From: Microbulbifer variabilis
GTDB lineage: Bacteria; Pseudomonadota; Gammaproteobacteria; Pseudomonadales; Cellvibrionaceae
Length of the DNA: 64,000 nt
Assembly (NCBI RefSeq): GCF_023716485.1
Contig: NZ_CP092418.1
Coordinates: 4,062,501 to 4,126,500 of the forward strand
Direction: 5' to 3'
Part shown: positions 38,732-49,315 of the stretch, in pieces
Numbering within the stretch: the first letter of the stretch is position 1
How the letters are laid out: each line of letters opens with the position of its first letter
Notes under the pieces: model-generated
Seen by the model: the letters and a program-made list of their open reading frames with translations, nothing else
The model's database searches: none
What the model was told of the DNA's origin: nothing
Position numbers and translations under genes: made by a program

Positions 38732-40870
38732 CTATGGGTGAGCGATTACAATTAAACTATTCGAATAGTTTTGCACACAATGAAACGATCGTCTTAAATT
38801 ATCTGGATCCAAAGCTGCAAAACTCTCATCCAGTACCAACAACTCAGAATTCTGCAAAAGTGCCCGTGCAATAAACAAGCGGCTCATCTCACCATGAGAT
38901 AATCTCCACCCCATTTCTCCCACCGTCTGTAACATCCCTGCAGGCATTTTTTTAATCAATGGGGTCAAACCTAATTCATCACAAATTTTATAGGCCCTAC
39001 GAACACTTTCCATCTTTGGTGGCCATTCATCACCCATTAATAAATTAAATAAGAAAGAATCGCCAAGTACATGATTTTCATGAAATTGTGGCACTGATGC
39101 AATCAGTCTGCGCCAATGCTCAGCACCAATACTGGTTCTATCGTACCCATTGATAAGTAAGATGCCCTCTCTCTGCTTTTGGATGCCGGCAATCACATTT
39201 GCAAAAGTAGATTTACCTGAGCCAGAAGCCCCCTGTAAAATTACACGATCACCGGGATAAATACTCAGCTTACAGTTTTTTAAGACCGCCTTGTCTTGAT
39301 TAGGGTAATTAAAACTTAAGTCACGGATATAGCACAATGGCTGCTTGGCCCCTTGTATGTCTGAATGAACTTTATCGGCCACTGAGATAGAGGTAGCGCC
39401 CCGCTTTAAAGCAGCTTCCAAGGAAAAAAGTTCACGTACTTTTTCCCAAGTCACCAGGGCGCTGAGTCCACTGGAATACCCTGTCATGCCTTTCAGTACT
39501 GCGCGATATCCAAGCAGTACCCCCCCCAAAGCCGCAGCAATTTGCCCACTCTCAGTATTGCTATTGACAAAAACAGGCACCAAGCCAGTTATACCCAATA
39601 GCAACCAGAAACGTGGCAAAAATGCAACTAGGCGAGTCATGTTGCCATCCATTACCGTAGAACTTCGCAAATACTCTTCCAGTTCCTGATCTTCCCCCCG
39701 GTGCCAATCCGAAGGTTTCTGCTGTGCCAATCGGGTCCGATGGCCAAGCATTTTCTCAATTAGACGGTGGGTCATACTCAAACGTTGACCAGTCCAGTAT
39801 TGACGAGCCAAATACTGGGCACGCCCTAGAGCGATGGCTATAAGTAAAAATATGGTCAAAATCCCCAACGATATTGGAGTTCCAAGACTTAGCTGTAGCA
39901 CCATGAAAGCCAATACCAGCTCTACACCACCGAGTAGTAGCATAAAGCTCGCCTGTAGCGCACTGGCTTCAATATTTTCTGCATCATAAACACGCCCAAG
40001 TATCTGTCCCGACCCCATATGGCGCACCTTGCCTGGATCTATTCGCAAAGCGCTGGCGAGTAAGCGCTGCTTCAACAGGGCACCGGTTTCTAGCGATATG
40101 GAACCTTGTAACCGAGCAGTTAAGAGTGAAAGGGGGATCTGTGTTATCAGTAATAATACCCAGGCTACCAGCCAGCCACTATCTACATGGCCATCAAGAA
40201 CAGCTCGACCTATCAACCACCAGCTGGCTATAAACAAGAGTACTTGTATTGTGTGGCAGGTGATCATATTTAGAAAGCGCAAATGCTGGCGATGATGGCG
40301 CAGCTGCTGCCAAAAAGAGCGATGGGAAGGCTGCCGCAACAACCAGCAATCATCGATTTCTAGCCCTGCTAGATTTTCTCGTAATAATGCCTCGGTGGCT
40401 TTTTTACGTCGTCGTCCAGCTATTTCGGCACTGTCCAGTAAGCGTGCGATACGTTGACGCTGAGGTATTTCTTGTGCGCTTGTTAGTGCTCTCAACACTT
40501 GACTTGGACGCAGCTTTACGATTTGTTGTGATGGCGAAAGAAGATATAAAAAACGATGATTACCGCCACACAAAGCGATGAAATATTCCTCCTCCGCAAA
40601 GCGCAAACGCAGTATGGCTGGTGCGGCCCGGACCAGCATCTGCTCCAACTCCCCATATTTGCAGGTAACTCGCTCAATATTTAGATCGAAAGCTTCTGCC
40701 TGTAACTGTAAGCGCGCATCTGTATCCCCATACACTTGGGTATTGCTTTCGGGGTCAGGAACTGCAGGCTCAAGGCCGCTATGAAGAGCCAGGGCTTTCA
40801 CTGCACCATCTAGCTGGACTGCAGGCCAACAGTGATGGCGCAGCTTGCTTATGGAAGCTTCAGGTTTCAC
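38732..40870 (-). CDS. NHLM-type bacteriocin/RiPP ABC transporter, second subunit (permease-ATPase with N-terminal extra domain)
   Basis: The 712-residue protein has about 190 N-terminal residues resembling the non-catalytic domain of the second NHLM transporter. Transmembrane segments follow (from about 200, e.g. TIQVLLFIASWWLIG), then an ABC domain with Walker A GASGSGKST (about 545), signature LSHGEMSRLFIARAL and Walker B LLVLDESFA. It stops at IVIAHP, right after the H-loop His, with no C-terminal tail. GTG at 40870 overlaps the end of the peptidase-ABC gene by 11 bases, so the two are co-translated. Probably pairs with that protein to export a peptide. Confidence 0.8.
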   Translation of the reverse strand: MKPEASISKLRHHCWPAVQLDGAVKALALHSGLEPAVPDPESNTQVYGDTDARLQLQAEAFDLNIERVTCKYGELEQMLVRAAPAILRLRFAEEEYFIALCGGNHRFLYLLSPSQQIVKLRPSQVLRALTSAQEIPQRQRIARLLDSAEIAGRRRKKATEALLRENLAGLEIDDCWLLRQPSHRSFWQQLRHHRQHLRFLNMITCHTIQVLLFIASWWLIGRAVLDGHVDSGWLVAWVLLLITQIPLSLLTARLQGSISLETGALLKQRLLASALRIDPGKVRHMGSGQILGRVYDAENIEASALQASFMLLLGGVELVLAFMVLQLSLGTPISLGILTIFLLIAIALGRAQYLARQYWTGQRLSMTHRLIEKMLGHRTRLAQQKPSDWHRGEDQELEEYLRSSTVMDGNMTRLVAFLPRFWLLLGITGLVPVFVNSNTESGQIAAALGGVLLGYRAVLKGMTGYSSGLSALVTWEKVRELFSLEAALKRGATSISVADKVHSDIQGAKQPLCYIRDLSFNYPNQDKAVLKNCKLSIYPGDRVILQGASGSGKSTFANVIAGIQKQREGILLINGYDRTSIGAEHWRRLIASVPQFHENHVLGDSFLFNLLMGDEWPPKMESVRRAYKICDELGLTPLIKKMPAGMLQTVGEMGWRLSHGEMSRLFIARALLQNSELLVLDESFAALDPDNLRRSFHCVQNYSNSLIVIAHP

Positions 40871-43604
40871 TATGCACCTCTTGAGACTGCACAGTATCTC
40901 TATCTTGAGCCCGTTTTTTTATTGCAGATTGAAGCTCAGTAATTCGCCCTTGCTCCATACGCAGATGACGCCAGTCGGTACTTTGCCAACACTCTTGCCA
41001 GAGTCTCTTTTCCGCTGTGAGAAGTTGGGCATAACGAGATTCAGTTTGCGCTTCCAGATTTGTGGGTGCGTCATCCTCAATAATTTGCCCATCTTCTACC
41101 ACCAATACGCGAGGAAAATCTTTGGTTTCTGAAATATCATGAGTGATGCAAATTAAGGTGGTGTCTTTCCATACTCGCCTCACACGAGCAAGTAAGCGCT
41201 GGCGTTGCCCGCGGTCTAGCCCGCGAAACGGCTCATCTAAAATGACACAAGCTGGAGACTCTCGGCCTAGAGCACGACCTAATCGCACACGCTGCCCCTC
41301 CCCTCCGCTGATAAGCGCACCACTTTCCCCCAAGGTGCTCTGTAAACCATTCGGCAAGGAGGCAACTAGGTTTAATAGATCGGCCTGTTGTAGTGTTGGG
41401 AACAAGGAGGAAGAGGAGTCATTACCGTAGTGTAGGTTATCCAGTAAACTGCTATTCCAAAGTTGTATTGCAGGGTCGACCCAAGCACAACTTAGACGAA
41501 AACGACACAGTAATTCACCCTGTAATTTCTCGCCATTTAGCAATAGGATTCCACTCTCAGGGTTATGCCAACCCAACAATAAACCGGCCAAGCTCGACTT
41601 GCCAGCACCAGATGAACCAACAATGGCGACATGCTCCCCAGAGGCAACATTCAGATTAATATTCTTAAGAATACTTCTACCACTGGCTTTAACACTGACA
41701 TTATCAAAACGAAATGATACAGGCACCTTTAAAGGTTGAACCCCTTCATCATTAAAAGGCTCTTCACTAGCACCAACCGTAACCGCTTGCAGCGGCTCTA
41801 AAGCTCTCAACAAGGTATTCCTATGACGAGGGTAGCTCCGCATTAACTGTGCGATATCTTCCCCCAGTGGCGGCAGTGCCAATACCCAATAAATAAGCAG
41901 AAGTAAGTAGGGACTTGCCCCCAGGATCTGAACACAGTAAATCACCAGCACACAAGTAAGAACCCCATTCACAATCAACTGCACCGCTTGGCTATTAAGC
42001 TGGAAACGCAAAGAGGAATAGCCTGCTTTAATCCACTCGCTAAGCAAACTTTCATGTTCACGGCGAACAGACTCTCCAGCACCGTGTGTACGAATTGGTA
42101 TTACTCCCAGCAAGGCATCCATATAAAATCTAGCCAGAGCGCCAGTATGGGTCTGGACACGCATATTATAATCACTAAGTACTGGCTGAAATAGCAGAGG
42201 AATAACTACCTGTAACCCCGTTATTAATAACACCAAAGGCGCGGTAGTGGGCGCTATCCAAACGATGCCAATAGCTGTTGCGAGCAGTGACAACCCTTTG
42301 AAGAGTATCCCTCCCCCCAGTAAAGGCAACTCTCTCAGAGCTGCTATACGATGACCTCTCTCTGCGGTATCTGAGGTTGGGCGGCTATGAAAGAAATGGT
42401 CTGGTATTTTCGGCAAGGCGGAAAGAAAGCGCATGCGAAAACGATTTTCCAAGTGCTTACCAATAATTAACTGCAGCTTGGTCATCGGCCATTGCACAAG
42501 TATGAGTGTCAACATAAATCCCAGTAATAAAATGACAGCGCCGATTCTCTGCACCTCCGTAGCTAGTTCCGAGTGGATATCGATCAAACCTCGAAATAGC
42601 AGTGCCTCAACCATCACACCAAGCACCGCAGCAAACATCGCAAGCATCACGATACTCGGGGCAAGCAAACCATCCTCTCGCAAAAACTCCCATAACTGAC
42701 GGAGTGGGCTTATTGACTGTACTTGTAAAGCTTTGCTTAGAGCCTCCGATTTAGGTTTGATTTCTTTCCTTTCACGTACTCCCTTTACGCTGACTATTAC
42801 GGCGCCGCTAAACTCCAACAGCTCTGGTTCAAGCTCAACTGTGTCAACTTCTTCAGTACCGGGAGAACTGGAAGGGCGTACACACCAATAGCTCTGTGGC
42901 ACTAGTTGATAAGCGTTAATCGTGTCTTCTGAAAAGTCACTTATCAGCCTTTGCAACAATGCACTTGTTTCTGCCCCTCGTCGTACCGCACCAGAGCCAA
43001 CGAGCGCTGCCAACATTCTTACACTGGCATCTAGAAAAGCCAGTGAGAGCCAGTCCCCTTTCTTCAAGGCTTGCTCACACATTACTTCGCTGATGGATTT
43101 AGAAATTCTCAGCTGTTCCATCCGCTCTTGCAGGGGATCGATAAAATCTTTTCCTCCAGCCCAACTTCTCCACCCTTGCGGCGGAACGCGCATAGTGTGG
43201 ATATGCAACTCATCGAGAAAGTGTCGCGCACTGGGCCAACGCCTTCCCGAGGCTGGGTCCATAACCTGCATAATTCCCCGGTGATTACGCCAAGCCACAA
43301 CAAAGTGAGTATTACCATTGGGCAAGCGCACCACCACCAGCCCCGGCAAGTAGCCAGCTGAACCTAACAGCAAGTGATCCTTAGGCACGACCATCTGTGC
43401 CGCATCCAACCCCAGCTCAACCGCAATTTTCTCTAGGGTATTAATAGAAGTGCCGTCTACATCAGTTTGACAGGCATCACGCAGGTGGCCGTAGTGTACA
43501 TTTACACCAAAGCCTTCAAGCAAGCTTTTAAGGGATGCAGGGCCACAATCCATATTGGAAGTTTGCACAACTTCTGGAACCAACCAGCGAACTTGTCCCT
43601 TCAC
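40860..43604 (-). CDS. NHLM-type peptidase/permease/ATPase bacteriocin exporter with C39 domain
   Basis: The 914-residue protein begins with a complete C39 peptidase domain: oxyanion Gln14 and catalytic Cys20 in QTSNMDCGPASL, His100 in GNTHFVVAW, Asp116 in MDPASG. These enzymes cut Gly-Gly leaders during export. About 190 residues of insert follow, then transmembrane helices (from about 310) and an ABC domain with Walker A GSSGAGKSS (about 660), signature ISGGEGQRVRLGRAL and Walker B CVILDEPFRGLD. Its GTG start overlaps the hlyD stop by one base. The domain order matches the first NHLM ABC transporter (TIGR03796-like). Confidence 0.88.
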   Translation of the reverse strand: MKGQVRWLVPEVVQTSNMDCGPASLKSLLEGFGVNVHYGHLRDACQTDVDGTSINTLEKIAVELGLDAAQMVVPKDHLLLGSAGYLPGLVVVRLPNGNTHFVVAWRNHRGIMQVMDPASGRRWPSARHFLDELHIHTMRVPPQGWRSWAGGKDFIDPLQERMEQLRISKSISEVMCEQALKKGDWLSLAFLDASVRMLAALVGSGAVRRGAETSALLQRLISDFSEDTINAYQLVPQSYWCVRPSSSPGTEEVDTVELEPELLEFSGAVIVSVKGVRERKEIKPKSEALSKALQVQSISPLRQLWEFLREDGLLAPSIVMLAMFAAVLGVMVEALLFRGLIDIHSELATEVQRIGAVILLLGFMLTLILVQWPMTKLQLIIGKHLENRFRMRFLSALPKIPDHFFHSRPTSDTAERGHRIAALRELPLLGGGILFKGLSLLATAIGIVWIAPTTAPLVLLITGLQVVIPLLFQPVLSDYNMRVQTHTGALARFYMDALLGVIPIRTHGAGESVRREHESLLSEWIKAGYSSLRFQLNSQAVQLIVNGVLTCVLVIYCVQILGASPYLLLLIYWVLALPPLGEDIAQLMRSYPRHRNTLLRALEPLQAVTVGASEEPFNDEGVQPLKVPVSFRFDNVSVKASGRSILKNINLNVASGEHVAIVGSSGAGKSSLAGLLLGWHNPESGILLLNGEKLQGELLCRFRLSCAWVDPAIQLWNSSLLDNLHYGNDSSSSLFPTLQQADLLNLVASLPNGLQSTLGESGALISGGEGQRVRLGRALGRESPACVILDEPFRGLDRGQRQRLLARVRRVWKDTTLICITHDISETKDFPRVLVVEDGQIIEDDAPTNLEAQTESRYAQLLTAEKRLWQECWQSTDWRHLRMEQGRITELQSAIKKRAQDRDTVQSQEVHSET

Positions 43605-44791
43605 TACAGGGTCTCCAACGAATTTACGCTACTTTCTGCTTGCCCAGATAAGAAGTCGCCAGCACTTTGCAATAGCAACTGATATGGTGTCTTTACTCCA
43701 GTGGCAATCTCTACCCTTGCTGGTAGGTCATGCAATAGCGGCAACTGTGGGGGAATCTCTCCTCGGAGAGATAACTCAATGAGAATCTTTCCTTTTTGCA
43801 CAGCACTAGCGACCCGCTCTACACGGGCCTGTAACTGACCATAACGCGCCCAGGAAAACCCATCTAATTTTACTCGCGCACTCTGCCCTGAACGAATATG
43901 TCCCAAAGCAAGGGCAGGAGAGAAAAACGCCTGTACGGTGATATTACCCTCAGCTTGTAGTGTGGCAATCTGTTGCCCTGCGACTAATACCTCCCCTTCC
44001 TGAATATCCGCCAGTGAAGCAAGCTTACCGGAGATAGGCGCACGCAGACGCTGTTCATCTACCGCCAAGGTGCTCTGCTGAATGCGAGTATCCACCTCCG
44101 CCAGCTGTCTTTGTAGATCTGCTCGACGCTGTTCCAATTCACTCATGGATAACTGGTACTCGCTAGCCAATTGCTCCCGGCGATCATGGGTTGCTCTTAT
44201 TGCCGCTTTCGATGCGAGGGTGGCCATGGCCATTTGCTGATAGGTACGTTTAGCTGCAAGGTAATCAAGTTCAGAGCTTTGCTGTTTCTTCAGCAAGCGT
44301 TCATAGCGCTCCGCCACATCTGCCTGAATCTGCTGGTTGTTTATCTGAAGTTTATGCTGTTCTTGGAGTAGTTTCAGCTGATCACTTAAAGCCTTGTCGT
44401 CTTCAGTAAATTTTTTATCCCGTAAACGCCCCTCTCGCTCTATTCCCAGTAATTGATCCGAGAGGCTCTGAGATACTCGAAGATCACCATCTAGATCCAA
44501 ATCAAATGCCCTGGTATCCAGCTCTATTAGCAAGTCTCCTTCTCTCAAGGTATCTCCTAGCGAGGCAGTAATAGCAACTACTCTTCCTGTACTCTGGGTG
44601 CTGACATGTACAGTATTCTGCTCTTGTTCAAGTCTCGCCTGGTCACTAACGCTATAAACTGTGATTTCTTTAAAAAAAAACCATATCCCCCAGCCCAGCA
44701 ATAGAAATACCCCTAATGTGCTTATCAGCGCTAGAAAGTAGATTGAGTCGGAGTTGATCGCGCGGGAAGTTTGAATAAACGGTGTTGGCAA
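43604..44791 (-). CDS. HlyD-family periplasmic adaptor of the peptide exporter
   Basis: The 395-residue protein has one N-terminal membrane anchor (about 17-40: YFLALISTLGVFLLLGW), a lipoyl/barrel part with VSTQSTGRVVAI, a long coiled-coil hairpin (about 100-235) and a return barrel (VDEQRLRAPISGKLASL). Adaptors of this type link an inner membrane ABC exporter to an outer membrane channel. TTG at 44791 is the only start allowed: an in-frame TGA lies three codons earlier. It is the first gene of the three-gene operon; no outer membrane TolC-type gene is adjacent. Confidence 0.85.
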   Translation of the reverse strand: MPTPFIQTSRAINSDSIYFLALISTLGVFLLLGWGIWFFFKEITVYSVSDQARLEQEQNTVHVSTQSTGRVVAITASLGDTLREGDLLIELDTRAFDLDLDGDLRVSQSLSDQLLGIEREGRLRDKKFTEDDKALSDQLKLLQEQHKLQINNQQIQADVAERYERLLKKQQSSELDYLAAKRTYQQMAMATLASKAAIRATHDRREQLASEYQLSMSELEQRRADLQRQLAEVDTRIQQSTLAVDEQRLRAPISGKLASLADIQEGEVLVAGQQIATLQAEGNITVQAFFSPALALGHIRSGQSARVKLDGFSWARYGQLQARVERVASAVQKGKILIELSLRGEIPPQLPLLHDLPARVEIATGVKTPYQLLLQSAGDFLSGQAESSVNSLETL

Positions 44792-45109
44792 TACGATTCA
44801 CCCTGTTTGTACCAGTTAAGGCGAGAAAGATATTCATTGTATTTATGCGAAACCAGTGTGATCTGTGAGCCGCGGCGCCAAATCTAATTCTCTATTATCT
44901 GATAGTCAAATTCGAAGAAATTTTACTTACTGGAGAAGTTTCACATCCCGATCAAACCTGTGATAACAGCTCAAGCAGGCCTGGAAATACCTAAAAAGGC
45001 AAGGGCTGATAACTCACCCCTCTTTAGATATTTGAAATGTGAAATTAGGATATCAAGCAATACCTCTGGGGCCATCTGAGGACTTCTACGCTCTATACCG
45101 AATAGATAG
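44792..45109. other. Upstream region of the export operon
   Basis: No supported gene, RNA or precursor ORF is seen on the minus strand here. The operon promoter should lie in it; I could not place one. Confidence 0.35.
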
Positions 45110-45706
45110 ACGATAAAATTACAGCCAATTACAAAAAGCCTAGTACTGATACACGGTCTGTTGCATAGTGGCTGGTACTGATCTAAAGTCAATCAAAGGC
45201 TCGCGCTGGGTCTTTAGCCTAACCCAAACAGGCCTAGGTGAGTGCCAACACCTCCTTTCCACTAAGGTGGGTATCAGTACTTTCTTTGACGATATAGTCA
45301 ACCTGATAGCATGGGAGGATTTACAAGAAATACCGGTAGTGGGGCACCGCCTTGGTGGGATCACAGCCTCCGCTTTAGCTGATAAATTAAGAGACCGTAT
45401 TCAGTACTTGATTTATCACAATGTTGCTATCGCTCAGGTGGGCCATTGCTTGTATGAATAGCTGCCATGAAAACAGGGCCCAGAGATTGGCTAGTAGCCT
45501 ATTAGTTCGGGAAACCCAATGTTTTATGACTACCTCAGCCTCCAGTTTTGATATAAAAAATCCGAATGATATAGCTTAGGCAGAGAGCCACCTTACCCTA
45601 TCCAGTTAAAACTTATCTAGACTCTGTAAATATATCGAAGTTTGTTGAATCAGGGTTAGATTGCACTTACATCGCATACAGTAAAATTCTACATCCCTCT
45701 CTTTAA
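45110..45706 (+). pseudogene. Decayed alpha/beta hydrolase
   Basis: Pieces of one alpha/beta hydrolase can be read in order across frames. KSLVLIHGLLHSGWY is followed by TGA where Trp is expected. After a shift comes VFSLTQTGLGECQHLL, then DLQEIPVVGHRLGG, where the nucleophile Ser is Arg, and ADKLRDRIQYLIYHN to a TAG at 45459-45461. Further on are FDIKNPNDIA with TAG where Trp is expected and, after another shift, LPYPVKTYLDSV ending at TAA 45704-45706. The order and spacing match esterase-like hydrolases of the GHSYGG type. At least two nonsense changes, two frameshifts and loss of the nucleophile make it nonfunctional. Confidence 0.75.
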
Positions 45707-45914
45707 TTAAGCAGACAATGGCAAAGACCTAAAACAACAGAAAAATTAAATATACAGCAACAGGCACAGCGCCCCATTAATTATCCTGATATTGCTAGTG
45801 ACCCCTAAAAGATTTGTAAAATTAGCAGCTTATTTTTTAACAGCTACACTAACTGTATATTAGCTGCACGAAGAAGCGAGAGCCTCTTCAATAGAGATAC
45901 TAGGAATCCCGCAT

Positions 45915-46235
45915 ATGTCCAGCTGTAAAATATTTGTAGAAGTCTCGAAGATAATTCCTGACTCTGCAGCCAATATCTTTAATGAGATAGTGACCAAGCG
46001 CTTGGAAACAGAGGGAGAAAAAATTCCAGTTGTCGTGATCGAATCCAAGCAGGTTGAGCCGGCCGGTTGTTATATCGAAATTCTCTGTAATAGAACACCT
46101 CATCGCACTCATGAGGTGATACAAAGCATGGCCATTGAGCTTGACAATACGGCTAGAAGGATATTTCAGATTGACGAACCTATCGGAGTAAGGATTCAAA
46201 TGGTAGATGATGATTTTTTATCCAGCATAAACTAG
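45915..46235 (+). CDS. Small protein of unknown function
   Basis: A 106-residue ORF with AGGA 9 bases before its ATG. The sequence alternates beta-like and helical segments: CKIFVEVSKIIPDSAANIFNEIV, PVVVIESKQVE, then HEVIQSMAIELDNTARRIF and GVRIQMVDDDF. This faintly recalls the tautomerase/MIF fold, but the N-terminal Pro of that family is absent, so no function is assigned. It is the only intact plus-strand gene in this accessory part and ends before a hairpin shared with the broken TonB gene. Confidence 0.5.
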   Translation: MSSCKIFVEVSKIIPDSAANIFNEIVTKRLETEGEKIPVVVIESKQVEPAGCYIEILCNRTPHRTHEVIQSMAIELDNTARRIFQIDEPIGVRIQMVDDDFLSSIN

Positions 46236-46268
46236 GCCTTGAGAGTAAACATGAACACTCTCGATAAA

Positions 46269-46295
46269 GGAGGCCTTCTTTTTATAGAAGACCTC
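46269..46295. terminator. Hairpin between the small protein and the TonB pseudogene
   Basis: GGAGGCCTTCT pairs with AGAAGACCTCC around a short loop, with one mismatch. It lies between converging genes. There is no long T run. Confidence 0.5.
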
Positions 46296-46328
46296 CCGCA
46301 AAAAATATCAACTTACAATAAGTTTTAG

Positions 46329-49315
46329 CTAGAACCTAGCACTTGCCCCAAAGCGAAAATACCGAGGGACTTGATATTCTTGATTTACCCCCCAGCTTGG
46401 ATCTAACACACCGGGACTTGACTCAGCAAACTCATAAACCTCTGTTTCAGCATCCGCATCAAGAAGGTTAAAGACCTCAGCTCTAAGCTCCACATCAGCC
46501 AAGCCAATGCGAGTACTATAGACAAGGGATAAATCTATCTGATTGACCCAGCTAGTTCGCCCTCTACTGCCTCGACTTGTCTTAATAAGATTTCCATTTG
46601 AGTCAGTCACATAATAAGTATCTCCATAAGCCGGGGTTCCATTGGGATGGCCAGCACCAAAGGAGTTAATTGGGCGCCCTGATTGCAAAAGAAAATTAGC
46701 CCCCAACAAAAGACTCTCCATCACCTGATAGTTCCCATAAATTTTTATTTTATGAGTACGATCATTTGGCAAATATCCGTTGGCTCCATCCATCAACTCA
46801 GGGAAATCAAAATCTTGGGTAATCCCAGCATCATCCTGGGCGTTGTCCGACTTAACGTACCCCTCACTATTCCCCTTACTCTGAGACCAGGTGTAACTCG
46901 CACTTAAACCCCAAATACCATCAAAGGCGCGCTTCGCGGAAAATTCTAACTCCTTATAAGTCCTTTTGGCCTCAGGATAGTTAAGCAGTTCAGCCGAAAA
47001 TGTTGTCATTTCCAACTCACCCGTTCCATAACGATCGTAAGGTATGGTGATATCACTTCCCGGGTTTGCAAGCACATAACCATGGCCATCACCAGTGTGC
47101 TCATATCCCAAAGCATCTACCGCATGGTCAATACTCACATCATCAATATGTGATTTTAAATCACGATAGGTAGCTTTAATTCCCAATGTCCAGTCATCCG
47201 CAAAAAGCCTCTCATAACCAAGAATGAACTCATCCTGATACATAGGCTTGAGGTCTTTATCCGAGAGCTGAGCACTATCCGGCACATTACCATCTGAAGT
47301 TACCCTTGCAGAGCCAACTTCTTCAGATGTAGGAACACCATCGGCACCCACATTTGTAGGGGCATTTGTCTTCGGATCGTATTCGCCATCAAAAATGAAA
47401 TACCTTTCAAATCCCAATTCACCGCCAGATAAGCGCACATTGGTATTGGAAGCGATAGGCATAAAGTAACGACCCCAATTGCCATATACTCTGGACTCGC
47501 CATCACCACCTGGATCCCAAGAGAAGCTTAACCGTGGCGCCCACTGATCATCAATTTCAATAAAAGTATCGCCCTCTCCATTAAAATTGGAGAAAGTTTC
47601 ATTACGAATTCCTGCACTTAAAGTAAGTGTATCCGTAATATCCCAGGTATCTTCGATATAAAAAGCTTTTGACTCAACCTCAAAGTCCCCTTCTACATCG
47701 CCAACCCGATAAGAGACTATATGAACAAGAGAGCCATCTCCATTTACATTGTCAACCACCGTGCCATTGGGAAGCTCTTTACCAGGTTTATATGAATCAT
47801 AAGTGTAAAACACTCCCCCATCTTCCCTAAAACCTGTTCCAGAATAAGTTTCTTTAGACGAAGAGGAGTTAGTTTCCTGATCGTAGCCGAAGCGTATTGT
47901 ATGATCATTAATCACCCACTCAAAATCGATACGATCAGCTACCCTTTCATCACCCCCAGTTTGAACCCTAGAACTGGCTTGACAGCCAGGTCTGTCATCC
48001 GTATTTCCAGGTAAAGCACCGGTACTAAAGTCCCTTACATAAGGGCACTCCATATCAGTTGTACTAATCGTAGTAAGTGAGTATTCATTCTGGCCATGGA
48101 GCATAGAAACACTGAAATTATCTGTTATCTGACCATCATAACGAACCAGCCAGTTATCTCCGCCACGCTTATCCCACTTAGTGCCCGTATACTCTTTTTT
48201 ATCTCTATTAAAATAGTCGTAATTGAATTGATCATTTTCCCTGGTGCGCTTGTCTGAAAACTGCATATAAGAGAGGATATGATTATCAGTTACATTCCAG
48301 GTTAAATTGACTCCCCAGAAATCATCATCAATACTTCTATCGTTGTATCTGCTTGGACTTCCTCTTGTGGTGAACTCTTCAACCGTTTCCTGCTGTTCGT
48401 AAAGGGCATAGAAAAATAATTTATCCGGAATGATAGGGCCACTAACATAATAATCTGTTGTGTACTTAGACTCCTCATTTTCCGAATTTAAGTCATAGAG
48501 AGTCCCATCTGCAGAGAGAGAGTCCGGTGCTTCTGAACGCAAGGCTGCCGGCTCATAATAGGCAACAACACCATATTCAAATTCGTTGGAGCCTTTCTTG
48601 GTAACGGCGTTGAACACTCCCCCCAAAGAGCGACCAAATTCAGCACTATACCCCCCGTTTTTATTTGGAACTGGTCATAAAATTCAAAAGGTACCGATGA
48701 TCCACCCAACCCGTTGCGGAAATTAGTGACATTGAGGCCATCAATGTAATAGGCGTTTTCTCCTACGGAAGCCCCCCCAAACGATATAAGATCCTTATCT
48801 TCACCAAACCCAGAATCACCTAAAACAGTACCAGGAGCCAATAAAGCAACCGATTCAATATTACGAGCAACCGGTAACATCTCTATATCTGACAAGCCTA
48901 TATTCAGTGCAGATTCTGCCGTGCCAGTGCGGATCTGGGGAATCGCCTCCCCCACTACAACCACTTCCTCCAGATCTCCCAATATCAACGGTATATCCAA
49001 CTTGGTAGAGCTACCTATTGAAACGGCAACGGCTTCAACCACCGCGGGCTGGTAGCCATCTTTCTGAACTGTCACCTTATAGATGCCTGTGGGCAAATTC
49101 ACACGGAAGTCACTATCCTCACCCGTGGACATAGTCCTTCTAAAGCCATTTTTATCATTTTCTATGATAATTGTAGCGCCACTCAGGTCGTTACCACTGC
49201 TACTAATAACTGTCCCATCAATAGACCCATTCACGTTGCCTGCTGCCAACGCTTGCCCCCCAATAACCGGCAAGCTAATAGATGCAGCCAGCAGCACTCG
49301 CTTGAAGTTCTTCAT
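46329..49315 (-). pseudogene. Oar-like TonB-dependent receptor split by a frameshift
   Basis: One receptor of about 990 residues is split over two frames. The N-terminal part (49315 down) has a signal peptide (MKNFKRVLLAASISLPVIGG), a carboxypeptidase-regulatory-like beta domain (GATIIIENDKNG, LPTGIYKVTVQKDGY), VVVVGEAIP and the start of the plug (NAYYIDGLNVTNFRNGLGG). At 48651-48656 a run of six G (minus strand) needs a seventh to continue into YSAEFGRSLGGVFNAVTKKG and the barrel, which ends in FRFGASARF. The downstream frame is open for 765 codons with no other lesion. The family imports peptides or oligosaccharides; the ligand is unknown. Confidence 0.85.

Noticed and set aside
44971..45192. 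73-codon minus-strand ORF overlapping the decayed hydrolase
   Set aside because: No ribosome site and no recognisable family; part of it is the complement of the hydrolase remnant.
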